Of a DNA stretch of 64,000 nt, positions 51,130 through 64,000 are shown piece by piece; position 1 is the stretch's first letter, and every line of letters starts with the position of its first letter. The notes beneath the pieces are model-generated. The model was not told the origin of the DNA and searched no databases. It worked only from the letters and a program-made list of their open reading frames with translations. The DNA comes from Lateolabrax maculatus. Taxonomy: Eukaryota; Chordata; Actinopteri; Acropomatiformes; Lateolabracidae. Made by a program: the position numbers and the translations under genes. Where the stretch lies: NCBI GenBank assembly GCA_031216445.1, contig CM062197.1, positions 22,566,501 to 22,630,500 on the forward strand, given 5' to 3'.

Positions 51130-51373
51130 TCTAACCTTTACATGTCAAAAGTGCAGCTGTCAACGAGATGTGAGGTCTGCTGTCAGGAAGAGATGAAATG
51201 TGCCTGAAACACCTCATACCATTCACAACTGATTGCATTTGGAGTGGATACACTTGCTCTAAGTGTGGCACATATTGGGATTGAAATTAAATTTTCTATA
51301 ATTTCCTTATTGTCAACAAGTCCCAGTTGAAAAGATTAAAACCAACAGTAAATGTATGCTACTAACTTAGTAT

Positions 51374-51400
51374 TGTGTGTGTTTGTGTGTGTGTGTGTGT
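51374..51400. repeat. (GT)n microsatellite
   Basis: 27 bases of GT repeat with one interruption. Confidence 0.9.
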
Positions 51401-51639
51401 ATCAAAAACACATCAATGAGCCACACTCTCACTGGGTGACATGTTCCTTCATCACCATGAACTGTAGATTATTTTTGACTCAATGCCAGATAGACCGTCC
51501 TGCTGCCTCAAATACTCACCTGAGCACCAAATGTGTATTAATCCACATCTGAAAATAGATCCCCCAAAAATGCATTATTTCCTCCTGTTTGAGTGACGTT
51601 TGCAAAAAACTACAGCTGTTTAAGGACATTTTTTAATCT

Positions 51640-52020
51640 TTTTTTAGCGCAACGGCATGGCTCTATTGAAGGCAATGTGGGTTAGTTGGTCCATCAGACT
51701 GAGATATCTCAGCAGCTGCATGATCAGTCTATTTTCAGACATTCATGTTCCCTAGAGAATTAATCCTAATGACTTCAGCGATCCCCTGTCTTTCCTCTAG
51801 TGTCACCATAAGGTTGATATTTTTGATTCAGAGTGAAATACAGTGTCTCAGTCCTACCTGGGCATGCTAACATGCTAACAGGGTAAGCTAAGAAGTTGAA
51901 AATCGAAAACTTTCTAAACATCAGCAGGTTCGCATTGTCACTGTGAGCACATTATCATGCTGATGTTAACATTCAGCTGAAAGCCCCACCTGTGTAGGTA
52001 GAGCCACTGCTGTGGCCGTG
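51640..52020 (-). mobile_element. Dispersed teleost repeat copy (GGGGATCACC family), near complete
   Basis: It contains CTGAGATATCTCAGCAGCTG, TTAATCCTAATGACTTCAGC, GATCCCCTGTCTTTCCTCTA, ATGCTAACATGCTAACAGGG and CATCAGCAGGTTCGCATTGT, in order. This is the inverse order and orientation of the 13190-13915 copy. It has no coding frame. Confidence 0.7.
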
Positions 52021-52396
52021 AAATGAAAGTCTATATTTGTGACCCGTTTTTAAATATTTATGTCTTCAGTAGGACCCAGTGGGCTTGGGGCTGAGTGCCA
52101 CAAACTGGGTAAGGAAGTCAGAAATTATTAACTATTGGTTTTAGTCTTTTTTTAGTGTTTTTGTTGTGTGTGACAGTAACAAAGTAGTAGTAGAATATTG
52201 CAAGCATTATTCTTTAAAACCCTCAGACTCTGTAGAACAATTTTTACAAATGTTTAAAAAAATCAAACAGATAACAGATAAATGCATTTTTTTGCTGGTT
52301 AGGCCTACATACAGTAAATTTGGTTACATATAACAATAGTGCATATGTCTCTCTCTAAATACTGAACAAATTTTCGGTATAACAAGTGCAATTTGT

Positions 52397-52880
52397 TAGC
52401 CTGGGAACCAGATGAATCTTCAAGCTCATGTTTCATTTGCTCTGGCAGAAACGTCTGGCCCCTCTCCCATTCACACTGATTACTCTGCCGATTTATCGGG
52501 CTAACCAATCACAAGCGTTTATCTAGTATGAGGAAGGTTTAATACGATGACTGACAGAGACGAGCGCCGTTCAGGTATCTTTATAAATATCCAGTATGGC
52601 GGCTCTCATTTAGCAGACGGTTACAGAGACAGTTTTAAACGGACTGGACGGTAAATTTTTTCTAAAAGAAGAACAAACAACTGCACTTAAACTTTATGTT
52701 GATAAAACTATATGTTTGCCGTACTTCTGACAGGACGTACCATCCGACAGGACAGCACTCCTGTCCTGTTTTTCTGATGGGTTGTCTCCTCCCGTCCATA
52801 ACGCCCCTTGGAAATCAAAAATGAACTGAGAGGTTCCAGACTAATACGCTTTTGTGAATTAGTCTGGCGATGCCAAGCTA
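52397..52880. mobile_element. Non-autonomous DNA transposon (MITE-like, possibly hAT) with 9-bp flanking repeat
   Basis: The 484-bp block begins TAGCCTGGGAACCAGATGAA and ends so that its inverted end reads TAGCTTGGCATCGCCAGACT, giving imperfect terminal inverted repeats of about 25 bases. It is flanked on both sides by the same nine bases GCAATTTGT (52388-52396 and 52881-52889), a target-site duplication of 8 or 9 bases. No transposase frame is present inside. The element type is inferred: hAT uses 8 bp and MULE uses 9 bp. Confidence 0.8.
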
Positions 52881-55800
52881 GCAATTTGTAGTCATATCAG
52901 TGAAATCGCATGTTAAAGATATAATATATTACTTTTAACGTTTAAACTAAAAGTGACTGCAGCCAATTAATACCTGTTAAAACTGTCCATTGCATCATAA
53001 AACTGTGTGCACACCACAAATCAGCAAGTGGCTCTGCAAATCAAATGAAAGTGTGGGTAATAGCTGTAATGTTTGACTTCTAAGTAATGTATTGTGTATA
53101 ATGTAAAGTGTGGACTAGCTTATATCTTGTCTGATCAGTGTGTGTTTGCCCTGTGCAATGTCCTCTCAAGGTGTTTTTCTGGCCAAAAGCATGACACATT
53201 ATTTAGATTTTAAAATTAAAGTAATTTCATGCAAATGCTCGGTGCACAATCACTTCTTTAGATTGTCTTATTGGTGCGCAATTACTTAATGTTTATGTTA
53301 GCTGAGATCTCATTGAGAAAGGCGGCGGATGTTAGAAATGTCTGCCTTGCCCAGATTTTCCACTGACACATTCAAAATCAGTAAGGTCAAGTCTTCTGTG
53401 GCCTCATTTGTGTTAAAATTCCTGAAAGCACATCAGAGCAAAATAGTGAGGATCTGTGTTAATCTATGTACCATCAAGAGACGGCCATTATATTCTGGGG
53501 ACATGTACGGACATAACTTAAAGTTAATGAGATGGGACTTTATTTGCACATGTTCAGGACACTGGCTTCACCTTTCAGTACTACCAGCTTTGCTGACGCC
53601 TCATGAATTTGGAGTTTGAGAATAGCTTTTTTATGTAATTAGAGAATGGGTGTGATCCTAATCCTGGGTTTATCATCAGAGGGATTATTTGCTTTTTCAA
53701 ACTGTAATTGATTGCTGAGAGATTGTATTTGAGAAGAGGTGGAATCAGGATACCAGTGTGAACATCACAAAGCTCTGTTTTGTTGAATGCTGATTTTCCC
53801 TTGGCGGAGTTTACACTTAATAGTGTTTGTGTTGCTTGATTTCTTACGGGAACAATGTTTTTGATTGTCTGCAACTGCAAATGTCCTCCTCATCCTTATC
53901 AGTGGAATGTCACTGACCTGAGAGAAGATGGCTAAAATAATGGCTATTGGGTTGCAGATAAAATAAAATAAAATCCTTTTCCCTGAGTTGGAATCTAAGC
54001 CTTAAGTGAAGGAGGTCTAAAAATCAACCCTTGTATTGGCGAAGGGTGCAAGATTAATTTTCCCCTTCAGCCCAGTGATGGATCTATTTTTGTCTCCATG
54101 CTCATCTTTGATTGGGCCACATCTGTTACCCATGAGCCTCAGTATTAATGACAGTGCCAGGGATGCCCTCAAGTGTTTTCACTTAAGCGTATCTGAGTGC
54201 TTATGGCTCCAAACTCATTACTTTACATGTGTGAAGTGACACAATGATTATGAAGTAAAAGTGTGGCCTGTCAGCTTAAGTTTGATGCTGTTTTCGCCCA
54301 TCAGACGATCAGCTAAGCACCTGCAGGTCTCTTTTTTTGTTAGTTCAAGGTAGTAAAAGTCACTTGATGGACGTATTAAATCAACATTTGATGCAGCAGC
54401 CTATTCTCATACATACCAAAAAGTCTTAATGTGAAATGATTTCTAGACTGCAGCTGCCCAACTTGGCCCTGTTACCGGAATGTAATATTCATGTATTAGG
54501 AATGGCTAAACACCTACACTCATCATATTCATTTTTAAGGTGTTCTTCTCAGCCTGTTTGCATTTCAATGTGTCTCTGTGCATGTACTGTATGACTAAAT
54601 TATTAGAAGTTCCTGTGTCTGGCACATTGATTCCATAATGGATCCTGTTTCTTGAATGTAATGAGCTATGGAAATTAGTTTTAGAAATGACTTACTTAAT
54701 CATTCGTAAAGTGGGCATATTGTGCAGTTTGATTTATTGATTAACTGATCAATTGATCGATGCACTCAACTAAACTTCCCAACATCCTCTGTAAGCTTTC
54801 TTGGCTTGCAGCCCAATGTGGTCTTTAATCGTTACATTAAAAATTCATCCACATCAAAATGGTGATAAAAGCAATAAAAAAACAACAACAACATATTCAG
54901 TCTTTCAAACTTTTTCCCAGCACTGTTATTCATGACGTCTTTGAGAACGAGTCATCAGTTTTAGAGAAAGCTTGTCACATCCTCCATCAGTTTCGGTGCC
55001 ATCTCATCCCCATCCTCCGACTTCTCCAATTGGATCATTACCAGAAAGGTGTGCAATGACCATTACGTGGGTACCTGCTTCCTTGATACTGATTGTGGTA
55101 GACATGTCATCTTAAGCACACCAGGCTGAAAAAGAGCAGTCATTCGGGATCATCATGTCTCTGCCCCCTGACTTTTTAGATGGGGAAAATTACCCAGAGA
55201 CTGCAGTTGAAATAGTCGAGCACTTTGTGATTTTGAACTTTGCTCTTTTGCTGCAAGATGTAACTATATGCTCCATTTTAGTTCAGTGCAACGCACTGAA
55301 CTGCGTTCGAGTTTGGTCAGAGACCTTTGTTATAGTGTTGGCAAAAAAATAAAAAATAAAAAAATCTTTTGTTTTGCAAGCTTGAACCATGCCAAGTCTG
55401 CACTGGTATGTGCCGGCTCCAGGAAATAACCATATGCTCGCAAACTAAGTGCACCCTTCTCTACTGGTCTTTTATATATTACCAAACTAACAACCGTGAA
55501 CAGTGTTTATGGTTAAAATGACAGCACATATCTCTATTTACTTGCACATTACTACAGTTTATTACTTTGAGACACACAAACAATGAGGTGTTGACAAATT
55601 TTGAGAAATAATTTTATTTTCACTAACTTGACGTCTCAGAGGTCTCCTGTTCTCTATTGCTAAACCTTTTCAGCAAACACTGAATCAATGCATTCACCCC
55701 AACTCTGGAATTTTCCATGGGAGGGTGATGTTGGATTCCTGGATGTCCTGAAACAAAAGAACCCCCATAAGTCCCCCGTTAACTCTCCTGATGCTGAAAA

Positions 55801-55919
55801 TCAAAGGCCTCTCTCATCTACACCACCCCAATCAGCATTTAGCTCTTTAACTTCCTCCAGCTGGGCCCAGCCTTGCCCGCCCCCCCCCCCCCCAGTGGAT
55901 TCTCCTATCCTGAGCTAAC

Positions 55920-56280
55920 CTCCCCCGAGCGACAAGGGGGCCCAGGTGCCATCACCGAATGAGACGTCGGGGTAATTTGGCTCAACGCGCCCTAACAAAC
56001 ACACCCTCCTTATATCAGAGGCAGGGGGTGGGGGCTCTGGACATTAAGCACTGTCTCATTAGGTTTATCTGGATGAGACCGGAGACCTAATGAGAGGCGG
56101 TGTAATGACCAAAAACATCTGATCTCCACCCGCTCCAAACAAAACATCCAGGTAGGGCCCGGGTCAGGGCCAAAGTCATGTCACGCCTCCCCGCCTCTGA
56201 AGGAAGCTGGTGTGGGGGTGGAGGGAGGGCTGGGGGGGTCGGACAGAGTGAGGGAATCCAAGTTCAAGCACTTCAGAAGA
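55920..56280. promoter_or_regulatory. Candidate conserved non-coding element
   Basis: A GC-richer unique patch with CCCGAGCGACAAGGGGGCCC, TCTCATTAGGTTTATCTGGA and CTAATGAGAGGCGGTGTAAT. TAATGAG/CTCATTA motifs occur in both orientations. It has no open frame. It is proposed from composition only. Confidence 0.25.
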
Positions 56281-59200
56281 AGACTGGGGAGTGACAATGC
56301 ACTATGCAGTAAAGAGTTGGCCTTTGTCTTCTGGATACTTCAAAACTAATCCATCCATACTCTTTTGTGGTGGGTTTTATGTGAGTTGGGTTTAAAAATG
56401 AAAGTGTCACACTTTTTGTTTGTGAGCTACCACGTGATCTAAGCTTCTTGAGTTTTTGTCAATCAAAAAGTACCAAAAAAAAAAAAATCTTTCAAAATCA
56501 GCCCTTTCCGCAGATGTTGCCTTGCTTGTGAAGCAATTTTACATCATGGGGTGGAAAGTAAATGGCGTTTTAACCAGCGCAGCTGAAAGTTTTTATGCCA
56601 CCCAAAATGGTCAGCAGCTGGGTACCATTACCCAATTAAATCTAAATATCACAGACAGCTTTTTGAATTAGGGACATTTCTCAGCTCATTAACATCTCAT
56701 GAATGTTAAGTCAAGAAGCAAATAATTGGTTGGTGATGATATAGTTTGCAATGTCATCACAAATGATATTCATAAATCACAATCTTAACGTGGGGCCTTT
56801 GTTTTAGTTGTTTGATTTTTATTGCATGAGAGCACGGTGTGAGTTTTTATGCAGAGTTAACATGGCAAACAGATGTCCCGGATTTTAGAAAGAGCTTTGC
56901 TGATGGACAGTCTCAAATCAGACACCCCCATTAGGTGTTCCTGCAGTCTGTGGACTGTGTTGGTTAGCAATTCCCCAAATGTCAGGCATCGGTGAAAAGA
57001 CAAAGGAAAAGAGCTGACGTGAATGAATGAAGGGCCGCTAATGGTCGTCGCTGTCTCTTGATCCGCTGCCCCCTCAGTGAGGGTTGTTTCAGGGGGGCGG
57101 ATTTATGAGGTGTCGGACGCTGGAGAGATGGACTCCATGAGGGATGATTGTATCTCTTCATGGTGGAGTGGAGTGCTGAGATCCTCCACCCACCCACACC
57201 CCCCACCTTATCCCCGCTGGAGCCCAGGTGTGGAGCAGCTGAACCACCCAGGCCTCTTGACCCACGGCCTGTCCACAGCTCAATACACCATTAGCCTCTG
57301 TAGCTGACCTGACCAGTGTGGCCACCTCACTGTCTGCTGTCCCTCTGGAAGACACAGTAATTGGTGCCTGCTATAGGGAAAAGTTTGACAAGGGAGCAGT
57401 GAATCAATTGTTCATGTATTAATGGGTAATTTCCTAATGATTTCCATGAAGTTTCCTGGAAGAAACTATATAATTTGGTATTAATTATAGGGGAAATAGA
57501 GTTCAAGTGGTACACTTCAGATTTATTAACTCCAATTAATTGCAAGCATAACCAAGAGTCTTTAGTCAGTGCATGGCTGGTCAGCTGAAAATGCAAGTCA
57601 AATTTGTCTACAGGTAAACATATAATTCAACATATACACAAGGCAACATTTTCTAAAGAAAGTTAGAAGAGTCGTGCTTGTCGCTGAAAGTTTGCCATTG
57701 GAACATTTGAATAGTTGGAACACTAACCGTTAAAGCTAAAAAAGTTGTCAGGCTGGAAGAGGAAGTTTCTGTTTAAGTGTCAGTCTAAAGGAAAGGAGCT
57801 GAAGATTGTGTTGAAGTTCAAGCTCTGAAATCAGTTGAATGTGGTTTACTTCCAGGATTTTTCCTAAGAAATTATTCGGTAATCATGGTCAAATAAAACT
57901 TTCCCAAAATGTTTTTTAATTCCACTGTAACTCAGTCAAACCACAATGGGACACAAAATTTCTCCATTGCACCCAGTAAAATAATGTTCCTATTAATCAC
58001 ACATACTGCTAAGCTGCATTGGAGTAAATTAAACATAAGAAAATCTGGATTGACGGACTGATTATACATAGCTAAAGTCCAAAATTAGCATAATATGTCA
58101 AAATACAATATATTGTCAAATAATTTAAACAGCCTCAGTACCTTTAGTCAGATATAATAACTCTGACGATGTAACTAATCACAAAACGCACACCAGTGTT
58201 TACAAGTGAAATGCAGAGCTGGAAACATGTCAAAGCAAAACTTGTGTTACAGTGGTTGTCTATAGCGGTTGGTGGTCAGTGTGAACTTCTCCCTTTGGTT
58301 TTGGCTATGCCTTTGCCCTTGTTTTATATAATATCATTTAACAGAGCTCTTGTTTAAAGATGTCAGAGTACAGAGGGAGGACAAGAAAAGATTAAGTAAA
58401 TGTCCCCCCAAAAATCAATATATTAGTTGGCTTCAGCTGCTCAGAGAATAATCCTGTACCACCCACTGGTTCTACAATCACTGAATAACTGACGTGGCCT
58501 TGAATGATGCTAATGTCTTTGCCTAATCATTACACAGATGAGCGAATGTTGTTATATACTTTCAACTTTCATATTCCCCGCAGGTCCCTCAAAGGACTAC
58601 TTTCGCATCACCAGGTATTAGAGAAGTTCTGATGATATCCTGAGTGTTCGTGGTAAATCCCCCCTTAATGTGACTAAAATGAAAGGATAAGAGTGTATCA
58701 TTTTTGACCTTCATGTGCCAAAGACCCCCCTCCCTCCCCTGCCTGCATAGTAATGCACTGTCAGCACTCCTCAACTGATATAAACTCAAATGAAGTGTGC
58801 ACCTCGAATGTAAAAGTCACAGCACCACTCTAACTTATCACTGTCCCAGTCAAAAGTCAGCTGTAAAATCAGCCTCATGTCACGTGTGTTCTTTCGTGGT
58901 TATGAGAGGATTTTCCTAGGAGGAAGGAGTGATCCTGCCGGTTTGAATGTTTCTACCTCGCTGAGGGTTTTTTAGGGTCTTGTTGTATCAGGGTGACTCT
59001 TGGTGTCATGACATTTCCCTGTGAGGTTAGAGGTCGCTGACCAAACATCAGCAAACAGCGGACTCCAGGCAGATGGCGAGCTGTGTTTCAGTGCCTCCTG
59101 TCAATACATTTAATGAGCTGAGATACTAAAGTTTATGATTGAACCTCTGTAGCTGTGTTCGTTTTATGGAGGCAGGAAAGAAGGAGAATGCATGGCTATG

Positions 59201-59819
59201 GCTCTGGTTAGATATTTTTAGATTGTAAAAATAAGGAATTCATGCTGAAGTGAGTTAAGATTTGATCTGCAATTTTAAATGATCAATCATTCCACAAGCA
59301 TAAAACACACCCTTTCAGAAATTAACTCAGAAAACAATGTCCAGTTCAAAACTGTGTGCGTCACCAGCAGGTCATAAGTTCCACATCTTGACCAATTAAA
59401 ACATCTTGACGCCACATAATAATTGATCAAAGTGAAACAATAGAAATATGTTAATCATTAGTCACTTCTCCACTCGTGTATATGTATTTGTGTATTTTGG
59501 AGGCAGATATTAGGTTGCAGATACAGAGACTTTGTAATACCCTAGAGGGTATAAATTGAGGCTCCTAAACATAAATGACACCTATAATCCCTTTGTTAGA
59601 CAAAAAGCCTGTGACATAGCAGGATTACCTGAAAGCAAAGGAAAAACAGAACACAACCTCTTTGCTCCCCTGACAACTCCAGGACATCCAAACCCCCAAT
59701 TTAACAGAAAATGAAGATGACACATACTCTGGAATAATGAAGAAGAAAAAAGTTAAGTGACTGTCAGTCTATATGAGTGGGTGCGTGCATGCATCTGTGT
59801 GTGAGTGATGAGCAGCATG

Positions 59820-60050
59820 TGTGCCGGTGCAGCGGCCCCTGCTGTGAGCCTAATTAAAAGGCACTGGGTGCAGAGGTGCCTGCTTTGGCACCCAACCGAG
59901 TCCTTTTATATCCCTGCTTCCCTCCCTCTCTATCCTCTGCCTTTGATTACCATGGAGCACTAATGCCCCTCGATCTCAGCTGCACATGTGACCCCTCGGT
60001 GGAGGAGAGGAGACTGACGGAGAGCACCTTCCCTACCTCAAATGTTTGTC
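59820..60050. promoter_or_regulatory. Candidate conserved non-coding element
   Basis: A unique patch with GAGCCTAATTAAAAGGCACT, a CCTTTTATATCC stretch and TTTGATTACCATGGAGCACT. It is non-coding and proposed from composition and motif content only. Confidence 0.2.
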
Positions 60051-62059
60051 CAATTGAAATAAAATAAATAACCTAACTAAATTCTCAAAATGAACTCAGT
60101 TATGAGATATTGTCATATGCATGAGGATTTGGTGACCCAGGTGCCTGTATGTTCATATTTTCCTTCCGGGCTGCCACATTTCATTTCATCAAAACCCAGC
60201 CAGCTGACTGTTGAGACCTCATTTTTTATCACTCAGTGAAGCTAATGTTTTTATTTGCTTTCCAAAAATTTACACGTAAATTTGCCAATGACAACTTTTA
60301 ATTGGTTGTGACAGAGACTGACTTCTTATGCCTATCAAGGTGTTCCCCCTGCACCCCGGTCTGAATAGCACTTGAGGTAGTGCTTTTCACATCTGATTAT
60401 TTGTACTTGGCCCAAAGGGAGCTTGCGGCAATCTTACCGTGACCAGAGGTGGATCTGATCAATGGATCCACTGAATAAAACACAGGCTAGGACCTGATGG
60501 ACCAGATGAAACTTGAATCCTTGCTTTAACTGACCTACTAATATTTTGACACATGTAAATCTCAGACCAAACTGTCTGTGGTCGAGTTACATTGTGGGTA
60601 ATGTCAGGTTTTGAAAAGAAAGAAAAATGAGTATTATTAGTATAAATTAGTACATACATACACTGACTTCCGATCTTTTTTTCTTTAAGTCAGCATACAG
60701 CAAAATGCTTGTAAATACAGAATGGGGCACATTCTCTGTTTCTGGATGAATTTCTCCAAATGTACATGACAAATGTATATTCACCCCATATCATTATTTT
60801 ATTCTGATTTTTTCACAACAATAATAATAGTAATGCATATTCAGATTTGTATCTATAGATGACAATTATATTTAAATTAATTAAATGTTCTTAAAAATGT
60901 CCACAATGACAACTAAGTCTGACTTTTAAGGTAGAAACAGAGTTTTTTTTTGTGAAATAAAAATATCTTTCAGGGTGTGTTGTTCTGCTATGCAGATAAA
61001 TACTACAATACTTCAACTCTTGCGTTAGAAAAGTCTGTTTAAAGTCACATCTCATAAGCATCACAAACCCTGACTTGTCATCACTCAAAATAGAATTTGG
61101 AAGTCTTGACTGTGTATTGCACTGTTTACCAGGCTGCTCCAGTCCGAACAGGATGCCAGGCCTGCATGATGAAACAGAGGCCTTGAGGGAGGATCAGCTG
61201 CCAATAACAATCTCTTCCACTTCTACACGCACGAAAAAAAGAAAAGAAAAAAAAAACATACACTTAAACACACACTGTGGCCAATTTGAGTTTATCCTTG
61301 TGTGGAGTAAGGGACATAATCCCCTGCTGTAATTGCATTCGGGAGGTTTCTGAAAGGCTTGATACACCACTGAAGCCACTTTAGCAATGAAAGATGTGTC
61401 TCAGGTCTCTCCAAGGTCGGTGCTTGACAACGTATGTCCCTCAATTCCTTAATCTCTCTATTCCCAAACAAGATGGCTAAAATACATGCATCAGGGCCGG
61501 TAATTAGTCAGCCCCTGTGATGTGCCTCTTGATTTGACATCAGTTGAAATGAGCAGCTGAGTCGGGGAACAATGGCAGATGTATGCATATTGACTCAAGG
61601 AGGGAGAGTAAAGGAAAGTAAGAGAAAGACAGAGTTGCAGAGTGAAATGTGTTCATTTTCCACTCTGACTTTTAATTAAAGCAGCTTTCAAAGAGGTGTA
61701 GGGATGAAATTGGAAGAGATCAAGTCTGTCCTTGGCAGGAATTAATGTCTGCACTGTGATGTGTTCACCCTTCTGTAACTTTGCTGCAAGAGAAAAGGGT
61801 GACTTTGACAGGAATGACTACTACACAGTTTATTCAGAATCATTTGTTCATAATTTTGCGGATAAGAGTTCGCTGTGGAATATTTTTATGGTCATTTTGT
61901 ATTAGGGAGGTGTGCTGCGGGCTGAGATCCAACCTGCCTAGGTACAACTTCTTCTACAGCTCACTTTGACCATGAAACCCCACATTTTTGTGCATATTCC
62001 TTATCCAAGCAAATAATCATTTCAGACATTACTAACCCTTTATGTTTTTTTTAATCAGA

Positions 62060-62420
62060 AATGTTTCTCGCCACTCATTTTTTGGCGTGGCATTTCCACA
62101 CTCTCTTTATTAAGTCCAATGGAACTTGCAACCCCTTTTGTTATGGTGTGAGGGACCCCAGATGATGCCCGACCCAGGTCGTCCATCACTGCTGTCACAT
62201 GTCCCCGCACCCCGCTACTACTCCACAGCCCACATCCCAGCATGCATATTCACAGGCACTGGTGTCCCGTCTGAGGAAACCAAATTGCCCCACCCTGTGT
62301 ATCTCTTTTCTTAGTCAATATTAAAATGGGCTAATAAAGAGGGGCAAGATTCCCCCCCGTGGTAATGGCTCCCCAGAGACCCCTGACTAATTAAAGGGCT
62401 GCCCCTTCTAATAAACAGTA
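62060..62420. promoter_or_regulatory. Candidate conserved non-coding element
   Basis: A unique patch with GGGCTAATAAAGAGGGGCAA, CCCTGACTAATTAAAGGGCT and CTTCTAATAAACAGTAATCA. Repeated TAAT cores suggest homeodomain sites. Not tested for conservation. Confidence 0.25.
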
Positions 62421-64000
62421 ATCACTCACAGCATTGGATACACAAACACATGAGCTTTCTATGGATGAACAAACAGGACATGCTGGCCTGTATTGTTAAG
62501 TTTAAAGTTTAAAGACATAACATACTCATTGGTAAATAACATGCTCATTTGCATTAGGGTGACAAGATTTCTTTTCTTCCACCAAAGCTTTCTTTTGTTA
62601 GGAAATAGCTCCTTACATCTGTCTGGGGGAACTGACTAGAAGTACCCCGATGATGTGAATTCAGGTAAAAGCCATGATCCTTTAGAGATTTCACCTATTA
62701 AATGCTATCACAAAGAATAAATGTAGATAAAGAGAAGTGGGTCGGAAGAGGATTTTTAACTTTTGACACAGTTAAGATTGGACAATGTAAAAGTCTGTAA
62801 ATAATTTTTCATGCAATAAATGCATATTTTGTAACTGAGCCTATTAGAATTTTTCAAAGTGCATTTTGATTATATAGTCAAAGTTTTTATATTCAAAACT
62901 CACAGCAGTCTAGTTATGAATGACAATATTCAACTTTTAGCTTTTATATACTTTTTCAAAAAATAAGTGCTCTTTGGTTGTGTCATCCTCTCCGCTGCTA
63001 AAGGAAACATGATCATGAACAATTTAAGAGGTTTAACCATTCAGTTTTACAAATATCAGCTGGAGGAAATTATTCATCTGTAAGAATTACGATACTAGCA
63101 AAGAATTTTGTACATAAATGGGCTGATATCTTGCTGCAGCTACGCTGCCGGTTTAGTAGTGGATATTGGACTGAACTGAGGTCTGCCTTGGGATCTTGTT
63201 CGAATGCTGGCATTGCTAAAATCAGTGTAACAACAGGGAACAATACAAATAATCTGTTAACTTTCTCTGGAAAACAAAGTCTGTATTTTATTGTGTGAGT
63301 CTGGCTGATGAGTCATCCTAAATCAATATGTGATTTTTGTCTGTTTGGGTAGGACCTGCTGTGATTGGATGAATAAAAGAAGCTTTACTCATACAGTGAT
63401 GTTTGTGTTGTTGCTGTCATCGTGCTGCTCTGTGCATGTGGAAAAGGATGAACAATGGAACAAAAAGGACTGAAAGAGACAGAAGTATATTGGCATTTAA
63501 CAGCCTGATGAAGAAATAATCAAATTTAGCAGGTACTTTGCAATTAATGAGTAATTCATAATTCTTTACAATAATACTGTTGTGCCTTGTGATTTTGTAC
63601 AAAATACTACACCAGAATTCAACCAGAAAGCATTTTGTTGCCCAAACACATGCACATGTAGCAATCCCGTACAGTGCTGTACTGTAACATATTTGCCACA
63701 TTGCATCTGTATGCAAGGAGGCGGACGCTTGAGAGCTGATCGAGCATCAAATCTTAACAAGACTCTCCTAATGATCTCAATGAAATGCTCAGTGACTTAA
63801 ATAGACAGTCCCTTAGGGGCATGGTCTCCAAAGAGATCAGAATGTGGACTTCTTTGTATTCTAATACATGTAGCAAATGCCTTTAGTGTGTCTTAAACAC
63901 ATAAAATAAAAGACTGAAGGTCTTATGAAGAGATAGAAAGAAGAATGCGGGTCACTCTTGACACCTTGTGATGACTTTTCCAATCATTATTGACTTACAC

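Larger units (their letters stand above)
50403..51639. other. Non-coding stretch
   Basis: It contains a 13-bp inverted repeat pair and a GT repeat. No gene is seen. Confidence 0.6.
52890..64000. other. Non-coding stretch upstream of msantd2
   Basis: I see no exon. Compositionally distinct patches near 55920-56280, 56860-57100, 59820-60050 and 62060-62420 look like candidate conserved non-coding DNA. In human, ROBO3 lies on this side of MSANTD2, but no robo immunoglobulin or fibronectin exon was found here. Confidence 0.5.

Noticed and set aside
55688..55918. Plus-strand frame with a Pro-rich tail
   Set aside because: The Pro run comes from a poly(C) tract near 55879-55893. The rest matches nothing known.
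1..64000. tRNA, rRNA, CRISPR array or prokaryotic operon
   Set aside because: I saw no A/B-box pair with a cloverleaf, no rRNA segment, no regularly spaced repeat array and no ribosome-binding-site gene series. The window is vertebrate nuclear DNA.

Overview
This window looks like nuclear DNA from a ray-finned fish, probably a percomorph. It has a spliced vertebrate gene with short introns, many (CA)n/(TG)n microsatellites, and copies of dispersed repeat families that I recognise from percomorph genomes. It shows no bacterial-style gene packing, no tRNA or rRNA gene and no CRISPR array. The assignment rests on my reading of the sequence; no database search was run.

The one gene I can reconstruct completely is msantd2 (Myb/SANT DNA-binding domain containing 2), on the minus strand at 45124-48870. 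Its four coding exons (48439-48870, 46933-47188, 46778-46841, 45124-46024) join in frame through consensus GT/AG sites. They sum to 1653 bases, or 550 codons plus a stop, close to the roughly 560 residues of mammalian MSANTD2. A CpG-rich promoter with an E2F-like site lies upstream. A long 3' UTR probably ends at a polyadenylation signal near 43190.

A second minus-strand gene appears to begin at 39385. A CpG island and GC-rich leader precede a Kozak ATG, a 22-codon signal peptide and a phase-1 splice donor at 39319. In human, ESAM lies just downstream of MSANTD2 on the same strand, so this is probably the first coding exon of esam, an endothelial immunoglobulin-superfamily adhesion protein. 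I found no further exon of it. If the call is right, intron 1 covers at least positions 1-39318, which is long.

Layout: 1-39.3 kb is non-coding (putative esam intron 1), with several transposable-element copies, one of them split by a LINE insertion. 39.3-39.9 kb is the putative esam promoter and exon 1. 40-43.2 kb is intergenic. 43.2-49.1 kb is msantd2. 49.2-50.4 kb is a complete but decayed Tc1/mariner element with TA target-site duplications. 50.4-64 kb is non-coding, with another repeat copy (51.64-52.02 kb), a 484-bp MITE-like element with a 9-bp target-site duplication (52.40-52.88 kb), and several stretches that resemble conserved regulatory DNA. In human, ROBO3 lies beyond MSANTD2 on this side, but I see no robo exon here.

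I found no convincing undescribed system. The best leads are the very long candidate esam intron 1, the Tc1/mariner element with a homopolymer-expanded terminal repeat and 35-residue D-to-E spacing, and the precisely bounded MITE.
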